From NCBI GenBank assembly GCA_002723015.1, contig PBNG01000079.1, positions 22,929-35,151 of the forward strand: a stretch of 12,223 bases of DNA. The letters run 5' to 3'. This document shows positions 1 to 6,288 of the stretch, piece by piece (position 1 is the stretch's first letter; every line of letters begins with the position of its first letter). A program made the translations under genes and the position numbers. The notes under the pieces are model-generated. The model worked only from the letters and a program-made list of their open reading frames with translations, was not told the DNA's origin and ran no database searches. The DNA comes from Roseibacillus sp. (lineage in GTDB: Bacteria; Verrucomicrobiota; Verrucomicrobiae; Verrucomicrobiales; Akkermansiaceae).

Positions 1-522
1 ATAAGCTTTCGGAGTCAGCTTGGGGGAGTTGAGAGAGCGGGATGAGATAGGTGGCTGCTTGAGGTTCGCGGCGGACGCGCCCCGGGGAATCTTGCTGTCA
101 GAGGAGGAGAGAGGCATGCGAGATTCGGGACGATAGGAGCGAGGCGCTTCCTTTATGGAACCACTATATGGTTTGCCGTAGTCTCCCATTCTACGATCGC
201 TCCCGGTGCTGTTACCCTGATCATAAGGGGAGCGAGTGCTTGCATGGAGCGGCTTCTTGTAGTCGCGGTAGTAAGTCCGGTAGCTCGTCCGGTGCCCACC
301 ACTGCACGGGTAGTGGCTGCAGTGCGAACACCTTGTATGCCGGTAGCGATAATAATTGTTGTGAACCCCAATATAATAATCGCTGAAAAAGCCGTGGTGG
401 TAGCCGCCGTGGTAGTGGCTGTGATTGTGCCCGCGATAAGAGGAGGCGTAAGGATCATACACGCACGAGCTCATAAGAGCGGTGCCAAGCAGGAAGATCC
501 CGGGAAGAAGAAGACGGTTCAT
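1..522 (-). CDS. His/Tyr-rich predicted lipoprotein, C-terminus beyond the left edge
   Basis: The frame is open from an ATG at 522 to the left edge with no stop, giving 174 residues of an incomplete protein. Residues 1-20 form a lipoprotein signal: a short basic start (MNR), a hydrophobic stretch (LLLPGIFLLGTAL) and M-S-S-C with the lipidated Cys at 20; Met at -3 of the lipobox is less usual than Leu. Residues 29-77 carry 11 His and many Tyr, plus a C65-S-H-C68-S-H-Y-P-C73 cluster that could bind metal. The rest is low-complexity, rich in Ser, Arg, Pro and Tyr. No SD is visible. It is divergent from the pseudopilin genes. I recognise no family, so the function is unknown; metal binding is only an inference. 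The reading frame is supported by the signal peptide and the absence of stops; the opposite-strand and other-frame ORFs here are low-complexity translations of the same DNA. Confidence 0.72.
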   Translation of the reverse strand, partial: MNRLLLPGIFLLGTALMSSCVYDPYASSYRGHNHSHYHGGYHHGFFSDYYIGVHNNYYRYRHTRCSHCSHYPCSGGHRTSYRTYYRDYKKPLHASTRSPYDQGNSTGSDRRMGDYGKPYSGSIKEAPRSYRPESRMPLSSSDSKIPRGASAANLKQPPISSRSLNSPKLTPKAY

Positions 523-714
523 GAGTATATAACGGAAGAACAAGACACTTTATTCGGCAGGATCTCCAGTCCGCAACTCAGGATATTTTGGGTCGAACCA
601 GAATAAATGGGTGATTCTGCGGCATCGGGGAGTGGGGCAAAGATGAAAAATTCGTAGAATATCCCACGAAAACAGGGACTTACCGCTCCAAGGCCTCCCC
701 GGCCGAGCGTGAGA

Positions 715-732
715 TTACAATGTGCTTACAAT
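715..732 (+). repeat. TTACAAT direct repeat, one helical turn apart
   Basis: TTACAAT occurs at 715-721 and again at 726-732, so the two copies have an 11-base period. They end three bases before the proposed -35 hexamer of the pseudopilin operon. That spacing suits an activator or response-regulator dimer binding one face of the helix. The role is an inference; the repeat is plain in the sequence but short enough to arise by chance. Confidence 0.4.
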
Positions 733-735
733 TTC

Positions 736-763
736 TTGCCATGGTCATGGAAACTCCTATGGT
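736..763 (+). promoter_or_regulatory. Candidate sigma70-type promoter for the pseudopilin operon
   Basis: TTGCCA at 736-741 matches the -35 consensus at five of six positions, and TATGGT at 758-763 matches the -10 consensus at four of six, with a 16-base spacer. Transcription would begin near 770, about 60 bases before the chosen start codon, inside or just before the small hairpin at 766-786. No experimental support. Confidence 0.4.
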
Positions 764-765
764 GA

Positions 766-786
766 AGCCCTGCCCTCGTAAGGGCT
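766..786 (+). promoter_or_regulatory. Short hairpin with two competing 5' arms in the pseudopilin leader
   Basis: GCCCT (772-776), loop CGTA, AGGGC (781-785) make a perfect five-pair stem. An alternative arm AGCCCT (766-771) can pair with AGGGCT (781-786). The element would sit at the extreme 5' end of the transcript from the promoter proposed at 736-763. It could stabilise the messenger or be incidental. Confidence 0.3.
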
Positions 787-817
787 GAACTCTCCGTGCA
801 CACGAACCAGACACCAC

Positions 818-824
818 AAAGGAG
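818..824 (+). promoter_or_regulatory. Ribosome binding site favouring a TTG start at 829
   Basis: AAAGGAG at 818-824 lies four bases ahead of a TTG codon at 829-831. The longer reading from a GTG at 796 has no such site and would give the prepilin an unusual 20-residue leader, whereas TTG gives a standard nine-residue leader ending in Gly. This decides the start of the first pseudopilin gene. Confidence 0.6.
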
Positions 825-828
825 CGAT

Positions 829-1524
829 TTGAATCCTTCAGTCCAAAGGGCAGGATTTACCTTGGTTGAGATCATGGCCGTCATGATGGTCATTGCCATC
901 CTCTTGTCGGTCGCTGCGGTTGGAATCCAGAATATCGACCGCGGACAGGCTACCACAACGGCGCTCTCCGTCACGGAGTCTCTCTTTGACGAAGCTCGTA
1001 GTGCCGCTGTAGGCCGTGGCACCAGGGCGAGGCTTCTGATCCATAAGGAGCTTAACGATGAGGAACTGGATGATCGGGAGCGTTACCTGTCCTACATGTG
1101 CGTAGCCGTGGAGAGCACGAATCGTGAAGGCGATGTGCAGGGAGCAGGATGGGAAGTGATCACCCGCGGAACAAAGCTTCCTTCGGGAGTCTATTTCAGC
1201 CCGGAGGAGAGTGAGAGGGTATCTGATTCAATCGGAGTGGGCAAAGCGGGGACCATGAGGATCGATCTTCCGGGGAGCGGATCGAATGGGGCCGATTCCT
1301 TCAAGGAGTGCTATTATTTTGAGTTCAACGCCGAGGGGGTTTGTGTCGACAGCGACAATGATGGTCTGGAGCCCGGCGCGGCAGTGGTCCTGATCAGCGG
1401 AACGCGGCCTCGCAATGTGGAAGAACCGAAGCTCGTGAAGAATAACAAGGTTGGCTTCGTGGTATGGCGGAATGGCCGAACTTCGATTTTCAGAAGTCCT
1501 GAACAGATTGATCTCGCTCGATGA
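829..1524 (+). CDS. Minor pseudopilin, GspH-like / Verru_Chthon cassette protein D-like
   Basis: The protein has 231 residues from the TTG start. It opens with a short basic leader and a prepilin peptidase site, R-A-G9^F-T-L-V-E, with Glu at mature position 5, followed by a hydrophobic helix (about residues 10-34). It should be processed and methylated by a PilD-type peptidase and inserted in the inner membrane as a minor pseudopilin. The remainder is a globular domain with a GWEVITRG-x-x-LPSGVYF stretch typical of GspH-like PVC pseudopilins, an Asp-rich D-S-D-N-D-G loop at 174-179 and Cys at 91, 161 and 172. Its TGA overlaps the next ATG in ATGA (1521-1524), pointing to translational coupling and one operon. 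Membership of the D family is from memory of that cassette and is less sure than the pseudopilin call; the system it serves (secretion, adhesion or surface assembly) is not visible here. Confidence 0.85.
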   Translation: MNPSVQRAGFTLVEIMAVMMVIAILLSVAAVGIQNIDRGQATTTALSVTESLFDEARSAAVGRGTRARLLIHKELNDEELDDRERYLSYMCVAVESTNREGDVQGAGWEVITRGTKLPSGVYFSPEESERVSDSIGVGKAGTMRIDLPGSGSNGADSFKECYYFEFNAEGVCVDSDNDGLEPGAAVVLISGTRPRNVEEPKLVKNNKVGFVVWRNGRTSIFRSPEQIDLAR

Positions 1525-2276
1525 AGATTGTGTTTTCCGACTCACGTGTCCGCAATCGCCATGGGTTTACGCTCATGGAGACCGTTATTGCGATTGGAGT
1601 AGTCGCAGTTCTTCTCACCACTTTCCTTGCGGTCTTCGGGCCCGCTTCGGCTGGAATACGGCGGGCATTGAGCGCGCAGGAAGCAGGCCGTCTGACCAAT
1701 TCCCTTGAGAGGGAGCTGAGTTCACTCAGGGAGGGACCTGACGAGGCCTACCAGAATGCTTTTCACAAGGCGTTCGACTGGATTCAGGATTCCGGTAAGT
1801 CAGAGAAGGCGGTCTTCCTTTATAACTACCGGGCGGACCCCAAGCGAATCAGGGAGGATGCCTCTCTCGAACCATATGGCCTTGCCGACGGAGGGCAGTC
1901 GGGACGGGACTTTATTCTCCAGCCGGCGGTGCGTCGGAAAGGGGATGCAGACGCCGATCTCCGTGAAGACCTGGACCGGGTAGAGGGCCGGGTCTATCTC
2001 GTCAAGATGACTCAGATGATTTATGATGGGGCGCAGGATCCTGTGCTTGTCCCGGGAACCCATGCCCAGATAAAGAACATGCATAGCCACGATCCGATCG
2101 ATGATGTGGAGGATTATCCCGGTGCTGTGATCGCTTACACCGCAGATTTCTACGCCCTGAAAAGTAATCGTTTTGATTATATTGAGAACCTCGACCTCAT
2201 AGATGATAACGAGGATGGCGACCCGGATCTCCTGGGTAAGCCCCTGTTTTCGCGCAATCTCGGAGTCCGACGCTAA
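1521..2276 (+). CDS. Minor pseudopilin, Verru_Chthon cassette protein B-like
   Basis: This 251-residue protein starts at the ATG that overlaps the previous stop. The leader is 15 residues and basic, ending R-H-G15^F-T-L-M-E, with Glu at mature position 5 and a hydrophobic helix over about 17-44 (ETVIAIGVVAVLLTTFLAVF). The N-terminal region resembles type II pseudopilin GspI and Verru_Chthon protein B. The soluble part is highly acidic, with DADADLREDLD around 142-152 and a D-D-N-E-D-G-D loop at 228-234 that fits a D-x-[DN]-x-D-G calcium-loop pattern. It has no Cys residues. The following gene begins 24 bases on. The pseudopilin class is secure; the cassette B assignment is tentative, and the exported substrate or filament is unknown. 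Confidence 0.83.
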   Translation: MKIVFSDSRVRNRHGFTLMETVIAIGVVAVLLTTFLAVFGPASAGIRRALSAQEAGRLTNSLERELSSLREGPDEAYQNAFHKAFDWIQDSGKSEKAVFLYNYRADPKRIREDASLEPYGLADGGQSGRDFILQPAVRRKGDADADLREDLDRVEGRVYLVKMTQMIYDGAQDPVLVPGTHAQIKNMHSHDPIDDVEDYPGAVIAYTADFYALKSNRFDYIENLDLIDDNEDGDPDLLGKPLFSRNLGVRR

Positions 2277-2300
2277 TTTCAAACCTCTGCTTCCTTACCG

Positions 2301-3239
2301 ATGTTCACCCCTCTTCCTCAGATGCGCCGCGGGCGAGGCTTCACTCTGGCGGAGTTGATGGTGGCGATGGCAATCACGGTTATTCTTCTCACCCTGCTTG
2401 TTTCCGTGACCGCAGTGGCGCTGGACGGATGGAGAATCAGCCGGAACAAGGTCAGGGCGTCGAGACAGGCGAAGGCTTCGCTCGAGCAGATGAGCCGGGA
2501 TTTTGAAGCGATGGTTGTTCGAACAGGGACTAATTTCGAGTGGCTCTATACGGAAACCGATCCGGATGATCCCGGACCGAATGATAATGAGAGTCCGAAT
2601 GCGGCCCGGATCCTGATGTTTTCTGCGGCGACTGATCGCTATGATGGAGACGTGGAGGGAAGGAGCGACAAGGGAGGTGATGTTACGGGCCTGAGCTACA
2701 AACTTCTCTACAAGGACCCGATAACGGACGCCTACGACGATCGATTCAGTGTCTTTGCCCTCTATCGCAAATTGGTTGATCCTGATGAGACCTATGAGTT
2801 CCTTCTGGAGCAGGACCCAGTCAATCCGAAGGATCTTGATACGAAGTTCAGGCGTTATGACGCCGAGCTCGGTGAACAGGATAACTTCGTCTGTGAGAAT
2901 ATCTTCGAAGTCAGTGTGGTCTTCACGGTGGAGTATACCGAGTTGGTGGGAGGCAGACTGGTGACCAAGATAGAGCGGGTCCCAATTATCAAGACAGCGG
3001 GTGGGGAGGCTGCCGAGACCTTCAGTTTTACGGGCAATGGTATCGTGGTAGATGATGATCAGGACGTTGACTTCAGCAGGGGTCGTATTTCCTCGGTGGA
3101 TCTGAGCATCACGGTCCTGACCGATGCTGGTATTGCCCAATTGAGGAGAGGAAACAATTTTACCGGGTCTGCTCTGGAAAAGTTCCTTTCCAAGAACTCT
3201 TACCAGTATTCCAAGACCATTCTGCTGCCACAGCCGTAG
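2301..3239 (+). CDS. Minor pseudopilin, GspJ-like / Verru_Chthon cassette protein C-like
   Basis: The protein has 312 residues, starting at ATG 2301, with an alternative ATG at 2322 (residue 8); neither has an SD, and both leave a normal leader. The cleavage site is R-G-R-G13^F-T-L-A-E, Glu at mature position 5, then a hydrophobic helix at about 17-41 followed by an amphipathic stretch (RNKVRASRQAKASLEQMSRDFEA... from 48) that resembles the helix after the transmembrane part in Verru_Chthon protein C. The large size fits the GspJ/protein C class. Later parts include RILMFSAATDRYDGD near 103-117, FALYRKLVDP at 152-161 and an acidic DDDQDVD at 251-257; the single Cys is at 198. It is the last gene of the three-gene unit; no large A-type partner follows. 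Pseudopilin class is well supported, cassette membership less so. Confidence 0.84.
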   Translation: MFTPLPQMRRGRGFTLAELMVAMAITVILLTLLVSVTAVALDGWRISRNKVRASRQAKASLEQMSRDFEAMVVRTGTNFEWLYTETDPDDPGPNDNESPNAARILMFSAATDRYDGDVEGRSDKGGDVTGLSYKLLYKDPITDAYDDRFSVFALYRKLVDPDETYEFLLEQDPVNPKDLDTKFRRYDAELGEQDNFVCENIFEVSVVFTVEYTELVGGRLVTKIERVPIIKTAGGEAAETFSFTGNGIVVDDDQDVDFSRGRISSVDLSITVLTDAGIAQLRRGNNFTGSALEKFLSKNSYQYSKTILLPQP

Positions 3240-3249
3240 CTGCTTTCGT

Positions 3250-3293
3250 CAGCACCTTTCTTTACGGATACCCGGATACCGGGGGTGGTGCTG
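3250..3293 (+). terminator. Nested inverted repeat after the pseudopilin operon, possible terminator
   Basis: CAGCACC (3250-3256) pairs perfectly with GGTGCTG (3287-3293). Inside the loop, CCCGG (3271-3275), ATA, CCGGG (3279-3283) form a second perfect five-pair stem. There is no T run after either stem, so this is not a textbook intrinsic terminator. It starts 11 bases after the stop of the third pseudopilin gene, which suits transcript termination or 3'-end protection. Confidence 0.35.
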
Positions 3294-3317
3294 GATGCTC
3301 CCGAGGACACCGAACTG

Positions 3318-3334
3318 TTCCTCAGTTTGAGGAA
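3318..3334. promoter_or_regulatory. 17-bp inverted repeat upstream of the GntP permease gene
   Basis: TTCCTCA, centre GTT, TGAGGAA gives two perfect seven-base arms. It lies 67 bases before the ATG of the permease gene. It could be an operator for a dimeric regulator controlling uptake, or a hairpin in the leader. I could not match it to a known regulator consensus, and no regulator gene is next to it. Confidence 0.4.
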
Positions 3335-3401
3335 AACGTGCCGCGGTGGCGACTTTCCCTCTTGAGGTCGAGCCTGATTTGCTCACACCCTGCTCCTCAA
3401 C

Positions 3402-4901
3402 ATGGGATTCAACGCTCTTACCTATCTTGCCCAGGCCAGTGGAGAAGCATCTCACGAGACTCTTCGACTCGTTTCGGTGCTCGTTCTTTCGATAGTTCTC
3501 ATTCTCGTCCTGATTCTCGCCTTCAGGATCCAGGCGTTCGTCAGCTTGTTGCTGGCGGCCATTTTCGTGGGCATTGCCTCTGGAACGATGGAGCTCATTG
3601 AGGTCGGGGATACCATCAAGGACGGCATGGGAGGAGCCTTGGGCTTTATCGCTACGATCATCGGATTGGGGGCGATTTTTGGGCAGATGATCGAGCACTC
3701 CGGGGGAGCCCAGAGTCTTGCCAACGGAATGCTGAAGACTTTTGGGGAGCGCCGTGCCAATTGGGCCATGTTGCTAACCGGATTCCTCATCTCCATTCCA
3801 GTCTTTCTGGATGTAGGGGTGGTGATTCTCGCCCCTATCATTTACGCGCTGGCTCGGAGGAGCGGTAAGTCGGTCCTTGTCTTTGCTCTGCCATTACTGG
3901 CGGGGATGGCTGTGACTCACGCCTTTGTTCCTCCGACCCCAGGACCTACGTTTGTGGCATTTGCACTCCAGGTTCCACTCGGATATGCGATTCTCTGGGG
4001 GATCGTGGTGGGACTTCCTACGGCCTTAATCACGATTCCCTTGTGCCGTCTTCTGGGAGAGAAGTTTCATATTCAGCCACCCCCGATGGCTGATGAGCCG
4101 GAAGACGAACCGGTCCAGACCATTGGCCTTCCCTCCGTATTCACAATCCTCGCTGTCCTTGGAGGGCCAGTCCTCATCATTGTCATTGCGTCCTTTGTCG
4201 AAGGATCCATCGCGGCACGGGTTCCGGATTTTCTGACAACAGAAGAGGGAAGGGCCTTAACCGATGGTATGGGAAAAAAGAGCTCCTTTGACACGGCTCT
4301 CGGCGAACTGAAGGGACAGTCTTCGTTTCCCGCCCAGTTAGTTCTTTTCTTAGGGCATCCCATAATCGCGCTCCTGATCGGGACCTGCATCGCGATCTAT
4401 GTCCTGGCTATGCGCCGTGGCGTAAGAGGGAATGCTCTCATGGAAGTGGCTACCAAGGCCCTCGGACCTGCGGGGATCATCATTCTGGTGACGGGGGCAG
4501 GAGGAGTATACAAGCAGATGCTGATCACAACCAAGGTTGGCGACGCCCTCGCGGATATTTTACAGAGATCGGGTTTCGGCCCCCTGATCCTCGCGTGGAT
4601 ACTGACGACAATCATCCGGATTGCACAGGGCTCTGCTACGGTGGCGATGGTGACGGGCGCAGCCCTGATCAGCCCTTTTCTGGCAGCCGGGGACTATTCG
4701 ACCTCGCAGCTTGCGCTGGTAACCATAGCCATTGCGGCCGGTGCGACCGGATTCGGCCATGTTAATGATAGTGGCTTCTGGATCGTGAATCGGTATTTCC
4801 ACATGACCGAGCGCGAGACACTCCTCACGTGGACTACCCTGCTAACGGTAATCTCCCTCGTGGGACTGGGGATCGCATCCCTACTGTGGATGGTGGTGTG
4901 A
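3402..4901 (+). CDS. GntP-family sugar-acid:proton symporter
   Basis: This is a very hydrophobic inner-membrane protein of 499 residues, a little longer than the roughly 440-450 usual for GntP permeases. Family motifs are plain: IPVFLDVGVVILAPI at 132-146, H-A-F-V-P-P-T-P-G-P at 173-182, TGAGGVYKQ at 364-372, the stretch RIAQGSATVAMVTGA at 406-420, and HVNDSGFW at 453-460, the hallmark of the family. GntP members import gluconate or related hexonates by proton symport; the substrate here cannot be read from sequence. An acidic loop follows the first half (DEPEDEP, 231-237), and a soluble insert at about 266-310 accounts for most of the extra length. The ATG follows an in-frame TGA closely, and the first helix begins near residue 21, so the start is reasonable although no SD is present. 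It is convergent with the DUF1501 gene, 25 bases apart. No kinase or dehydrogenase for gluconate is in the window. Confidence 0.92.
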   Translation: MGFNALTYLAQASGEASHETLRLVSVLVLSIVLILVLILAFRIQAFVSLLLAAIFVGIASGTMELIEVGDTIKDGMGGALGFIATIIGLGAIFGQMIEHSGGAQSLANGMLKTFGERRANWAMLLTGFLISIPVFLDVGVVILAPIIYALARRSGKSVLVFALPLLAGMAVTHAFVPPTPGPTFVAFALQVPLGYAILWGIVVGLPTALITIPLCRLLGEKFHIQPPPMADEPEDEPVQTIGLPSVFTILAVLGGPVLIIVIASFVEGSIAARVPDFLTTEEGRALTDGMGKKSSFDTALGELKGQSSFPAQLVLFLGHPIIALLIGTCIAIYVLAMRRGVRGNALMEVATKALGPAGIIILVTGAGGVYKQMLITTKVGDALADILQRSGFGPLILAWILTTIIRIAQGSATVAMVTGAALISPFLAAGDYSTSQLALVTIAIAAGATGFGHVNDSGFWIVNRYFHMTERETLLTWTTLLTVISLVGLGIASLLWMVV

Positions 4902-4917
4902 GAACATTCCAGTTCTC
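4900..4917. terminator. Small hairpin between convergent genes, possible two-way terminator
   Basis: GAGAAC (4900-4905), loop ATTCCA, GTTCTC (4912-4917) is a perfect six-pair stem overlapping the permease stop codon, in the 25-base gap between two converging genes. No T run flanks it, so termination is a guess based on position. Confidence 0.3.
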
Positions 4918-4926
4918 CGGCTTTCA

Positions 4927-6249
4927 TTATCCGAACAGGTTGGTGAGCGGTGCGCCCTCCCGTGCTCCCAGCTTGAAGGGCCGTCGATTCGGAGACATGA
5001 GGGTCAGGTCATGTGGAACGCCCATTGCAAAACCAATAGTGGCGTTGAAGTCTGGACCGCTGACCGGATTCTGGATGACATTTTCACCTGTCTTGTCAGT
5101 TTTTCCGTAGACTTGGCCGCCTTTAATACCTCCGCCTGCGAGGAGATAGGAAAAGGCCTTGGGGAAGTGGTTCCGTCCTGAGCGAGCCTGCACAATCTTG
5201 GGCGTTCGGCCGAATTCGGTGGCTACAACCACAAGCGTGCTCTCCAGCAGACCTTTTCCTTCAAGATCCTTGAGCAGGGCAGATAACGCCTGGTCGAGAA
5301 CGGGAAGTTTCTGTTCGCACTGATCGAAATTGTCATTGTGCCAGTCAAAGCCGCCGAACTCAACATCGACAAAGCGCACCCCTCTTTCGACGAGTCGCCT
5401 GGCTAGTAGGACGCCCTTGGCAAAGTTATGATCACCGTAGGCCGAGTGGACCTTGGAAGTCTCCTTTTTAAGATCGAAGGCTTCGAGATCCTTGCTTTCC
5501 ATCAGCTTGACTGCTTCCTCAAATACTTGGTTGTAGGCTCGAACGTTTTTCTGGCCCTTGTGAAACTGCGCGTCGAACTGCTTATCGAGGAGTTGCCGCA
5601 GGGCGAGTTGTTTATTGAACTGGGTCTCGCTTACCTGCCGAAGACGGCGGACATTTTGCAGTCCAGAGGTAGCATCCCCGACAGGAAGAGGGGCATACTG
5701 AGGCTCAAAAAAACCGGCTGCCGGGTGGCCGTTTCCGGATCCGACAGTGACGAAGGAAGGCAGGCTCTCGTTGGCTCGTTGTTTCAACCTCGTTATCCAT
5801 GCCCCGTTAGACGGGTGAACGAGCGAAGCTCGCTGCGTATAACTGGTACGCATGAAGTATTTTCCCGGACCGTGGGCTCCCTGTGTGGAGGTCATGGAAT
5901 TCACGAGAGCGATCTTGTCCGCCTGGCCGGCAAGGTTGGACATGTAGTGTCCCAGTCTGAGGCCATCTGCCTTCGTTTTGATCGTTTCTGTTGGTCCCCG
6001 GAATTCATCCGGAGCGTCAGGCTTGGGGTCGAAGGTGTCGAGGTGAGTCATGCCACCGGACATGAACAGGTAGATCACACTTTTGGCCCTGCCTCCTCCG
6101 CTAGCGATGGTGGCGGGATCAGCCGCAAGAGCGGACGGGGAAAACAGCTCGGCCGCACTTCCTGCGATAGTGACTCCCAGGCAACTCCGGGCGGCAGTTG
6201 CCATGAAGGACCTCCTGGTCACCTCGTCGAGTTTGTTGAAATCAGGCAT
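4927..6249 (-). CDS. DUF1501 family protein with Tat signal
   Basis: The 440-residue length is normal for DUF1501. A twin-arginine signal is clear: T-R12-R13-S-F-M followed by a hydrophobic stretch and a likely cut after ALA at about 42, so the protein should be folded and perhaps metal-loaded in the cytoplasm and exported to the periplasm. DUF1501 belongs to the alkaline phosphatase/sulfatase-like fold. Landmarks that may bind metal include GGMTHLDTFDPK (65-76), GAHGPG (124-129), FDWHND (301-306), TEFGRTPK (344-351) and GRNHF (358-362). The reaction is not established. It lies 39 bases after the DUF1549/DUF1553 gene on the same strand; this pairing is a recurrent two-gene arrangement in Planctomycetes and Verrucomicrobia, which suggests joint action outside the cytoplasm. 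No SD is seen before the ATG. Confidence 0.93.
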   Translation of the reverse strand: MPDFNKLDEVTRRSFMATAARSCLGVTIAGSAAELFSPSALAADPATIASGGGRAKSVIYLFMSGGMTHLDTFDPKPDAPDEFRGPTETIKTKADGLRLGHYMSNLAGQADKIALVNSMTSTQGAHGPGKYFMRTSYTQRASLVHPSNGAWITRLKQRANESLPSFVTVGSGNGHPAAGFFEPQYAPLPVGDATSGLQNVRRLRQVSETQFNKQLALRQLLDKQFDAQFHKGQKNVRAYNQVFEEAVKLMESKDLEAFDLKKETSKVHSAYGDHNFAKGVLLARRLVERGVRFVDVEFGGFDWHNDNFDQCEQKLPVLDQALSALLKDLEGKGLLESTLVVVATEFGRTPKIVQARSGRNHFPKAFSYLLAGGGIKGGQVYGKTDKTGENVIQNPVSGPDFNATIGFAMGVPHDLTLMSPNRRPFKLGAREGAPLTNLFG

Positions 6250-6273
6250 GATGGGTATCGGGAAAACAGGAAA

Positions 6274-6285
6274 TTCCGGCCGGAA
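6274..6285. repeat. 12-bp perfect palindrome in the DUF1549-DUF1501 spacer
   Basis: TTCCGGCCGGAA is its own reverse complement and overlaps a second short palindrome, GGAAATTCC (6269-6277). Both lie in the 39-base gap between the two genes of the pair. They could fold in the messenger and affect the downstream gene's expression, or bind a protein. No evidence beyond symmetry. Confidence 0.35.
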
Positions 6286-6288
6286 GGC

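Larger units (their letters stand above)
523..828. other. Divergent intergenic region, 306 bases, no gene seen
   Basis: This region separates the lipoprotein gene (leftward) from the first pseudopilin gene (rightward). I see no credible coding sequence. The right half holds a pair of TTACAAT direct repeats, a promoter-like pair of hexamers, a short hairpin and a ribosome binding site, each listed separately. The left half (about 523-710) shows no clear motif; a promoter for the lipoprotein gene must lie here but I could not pick one convincingly. Confidence 0.7.

Noticed and set aside
153..458. Thr/Ala/Ile-rich 101-codon minus frame and the matching Val-rich plus frame near the left edge
   Set aside because: Both are low-complexity readings of the DNA encoding the lipoprotein, whose frame has a lipoprotein signal and is open to the window edge.
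796..828. GTG start at 796 for the first pseudopilin
   Set aside because: It gives a 20-residue leader and has no SD, while TTG 829 follows AAAGGAG and gives a standard nine-residue leader.
2295..3140. 281-codon open frame on the minus strand opposite the third pseudopilin
   Set aside because: The plus-strand product has a complete prepilin N-terminus; the antisense product has none of the features of a real protein.
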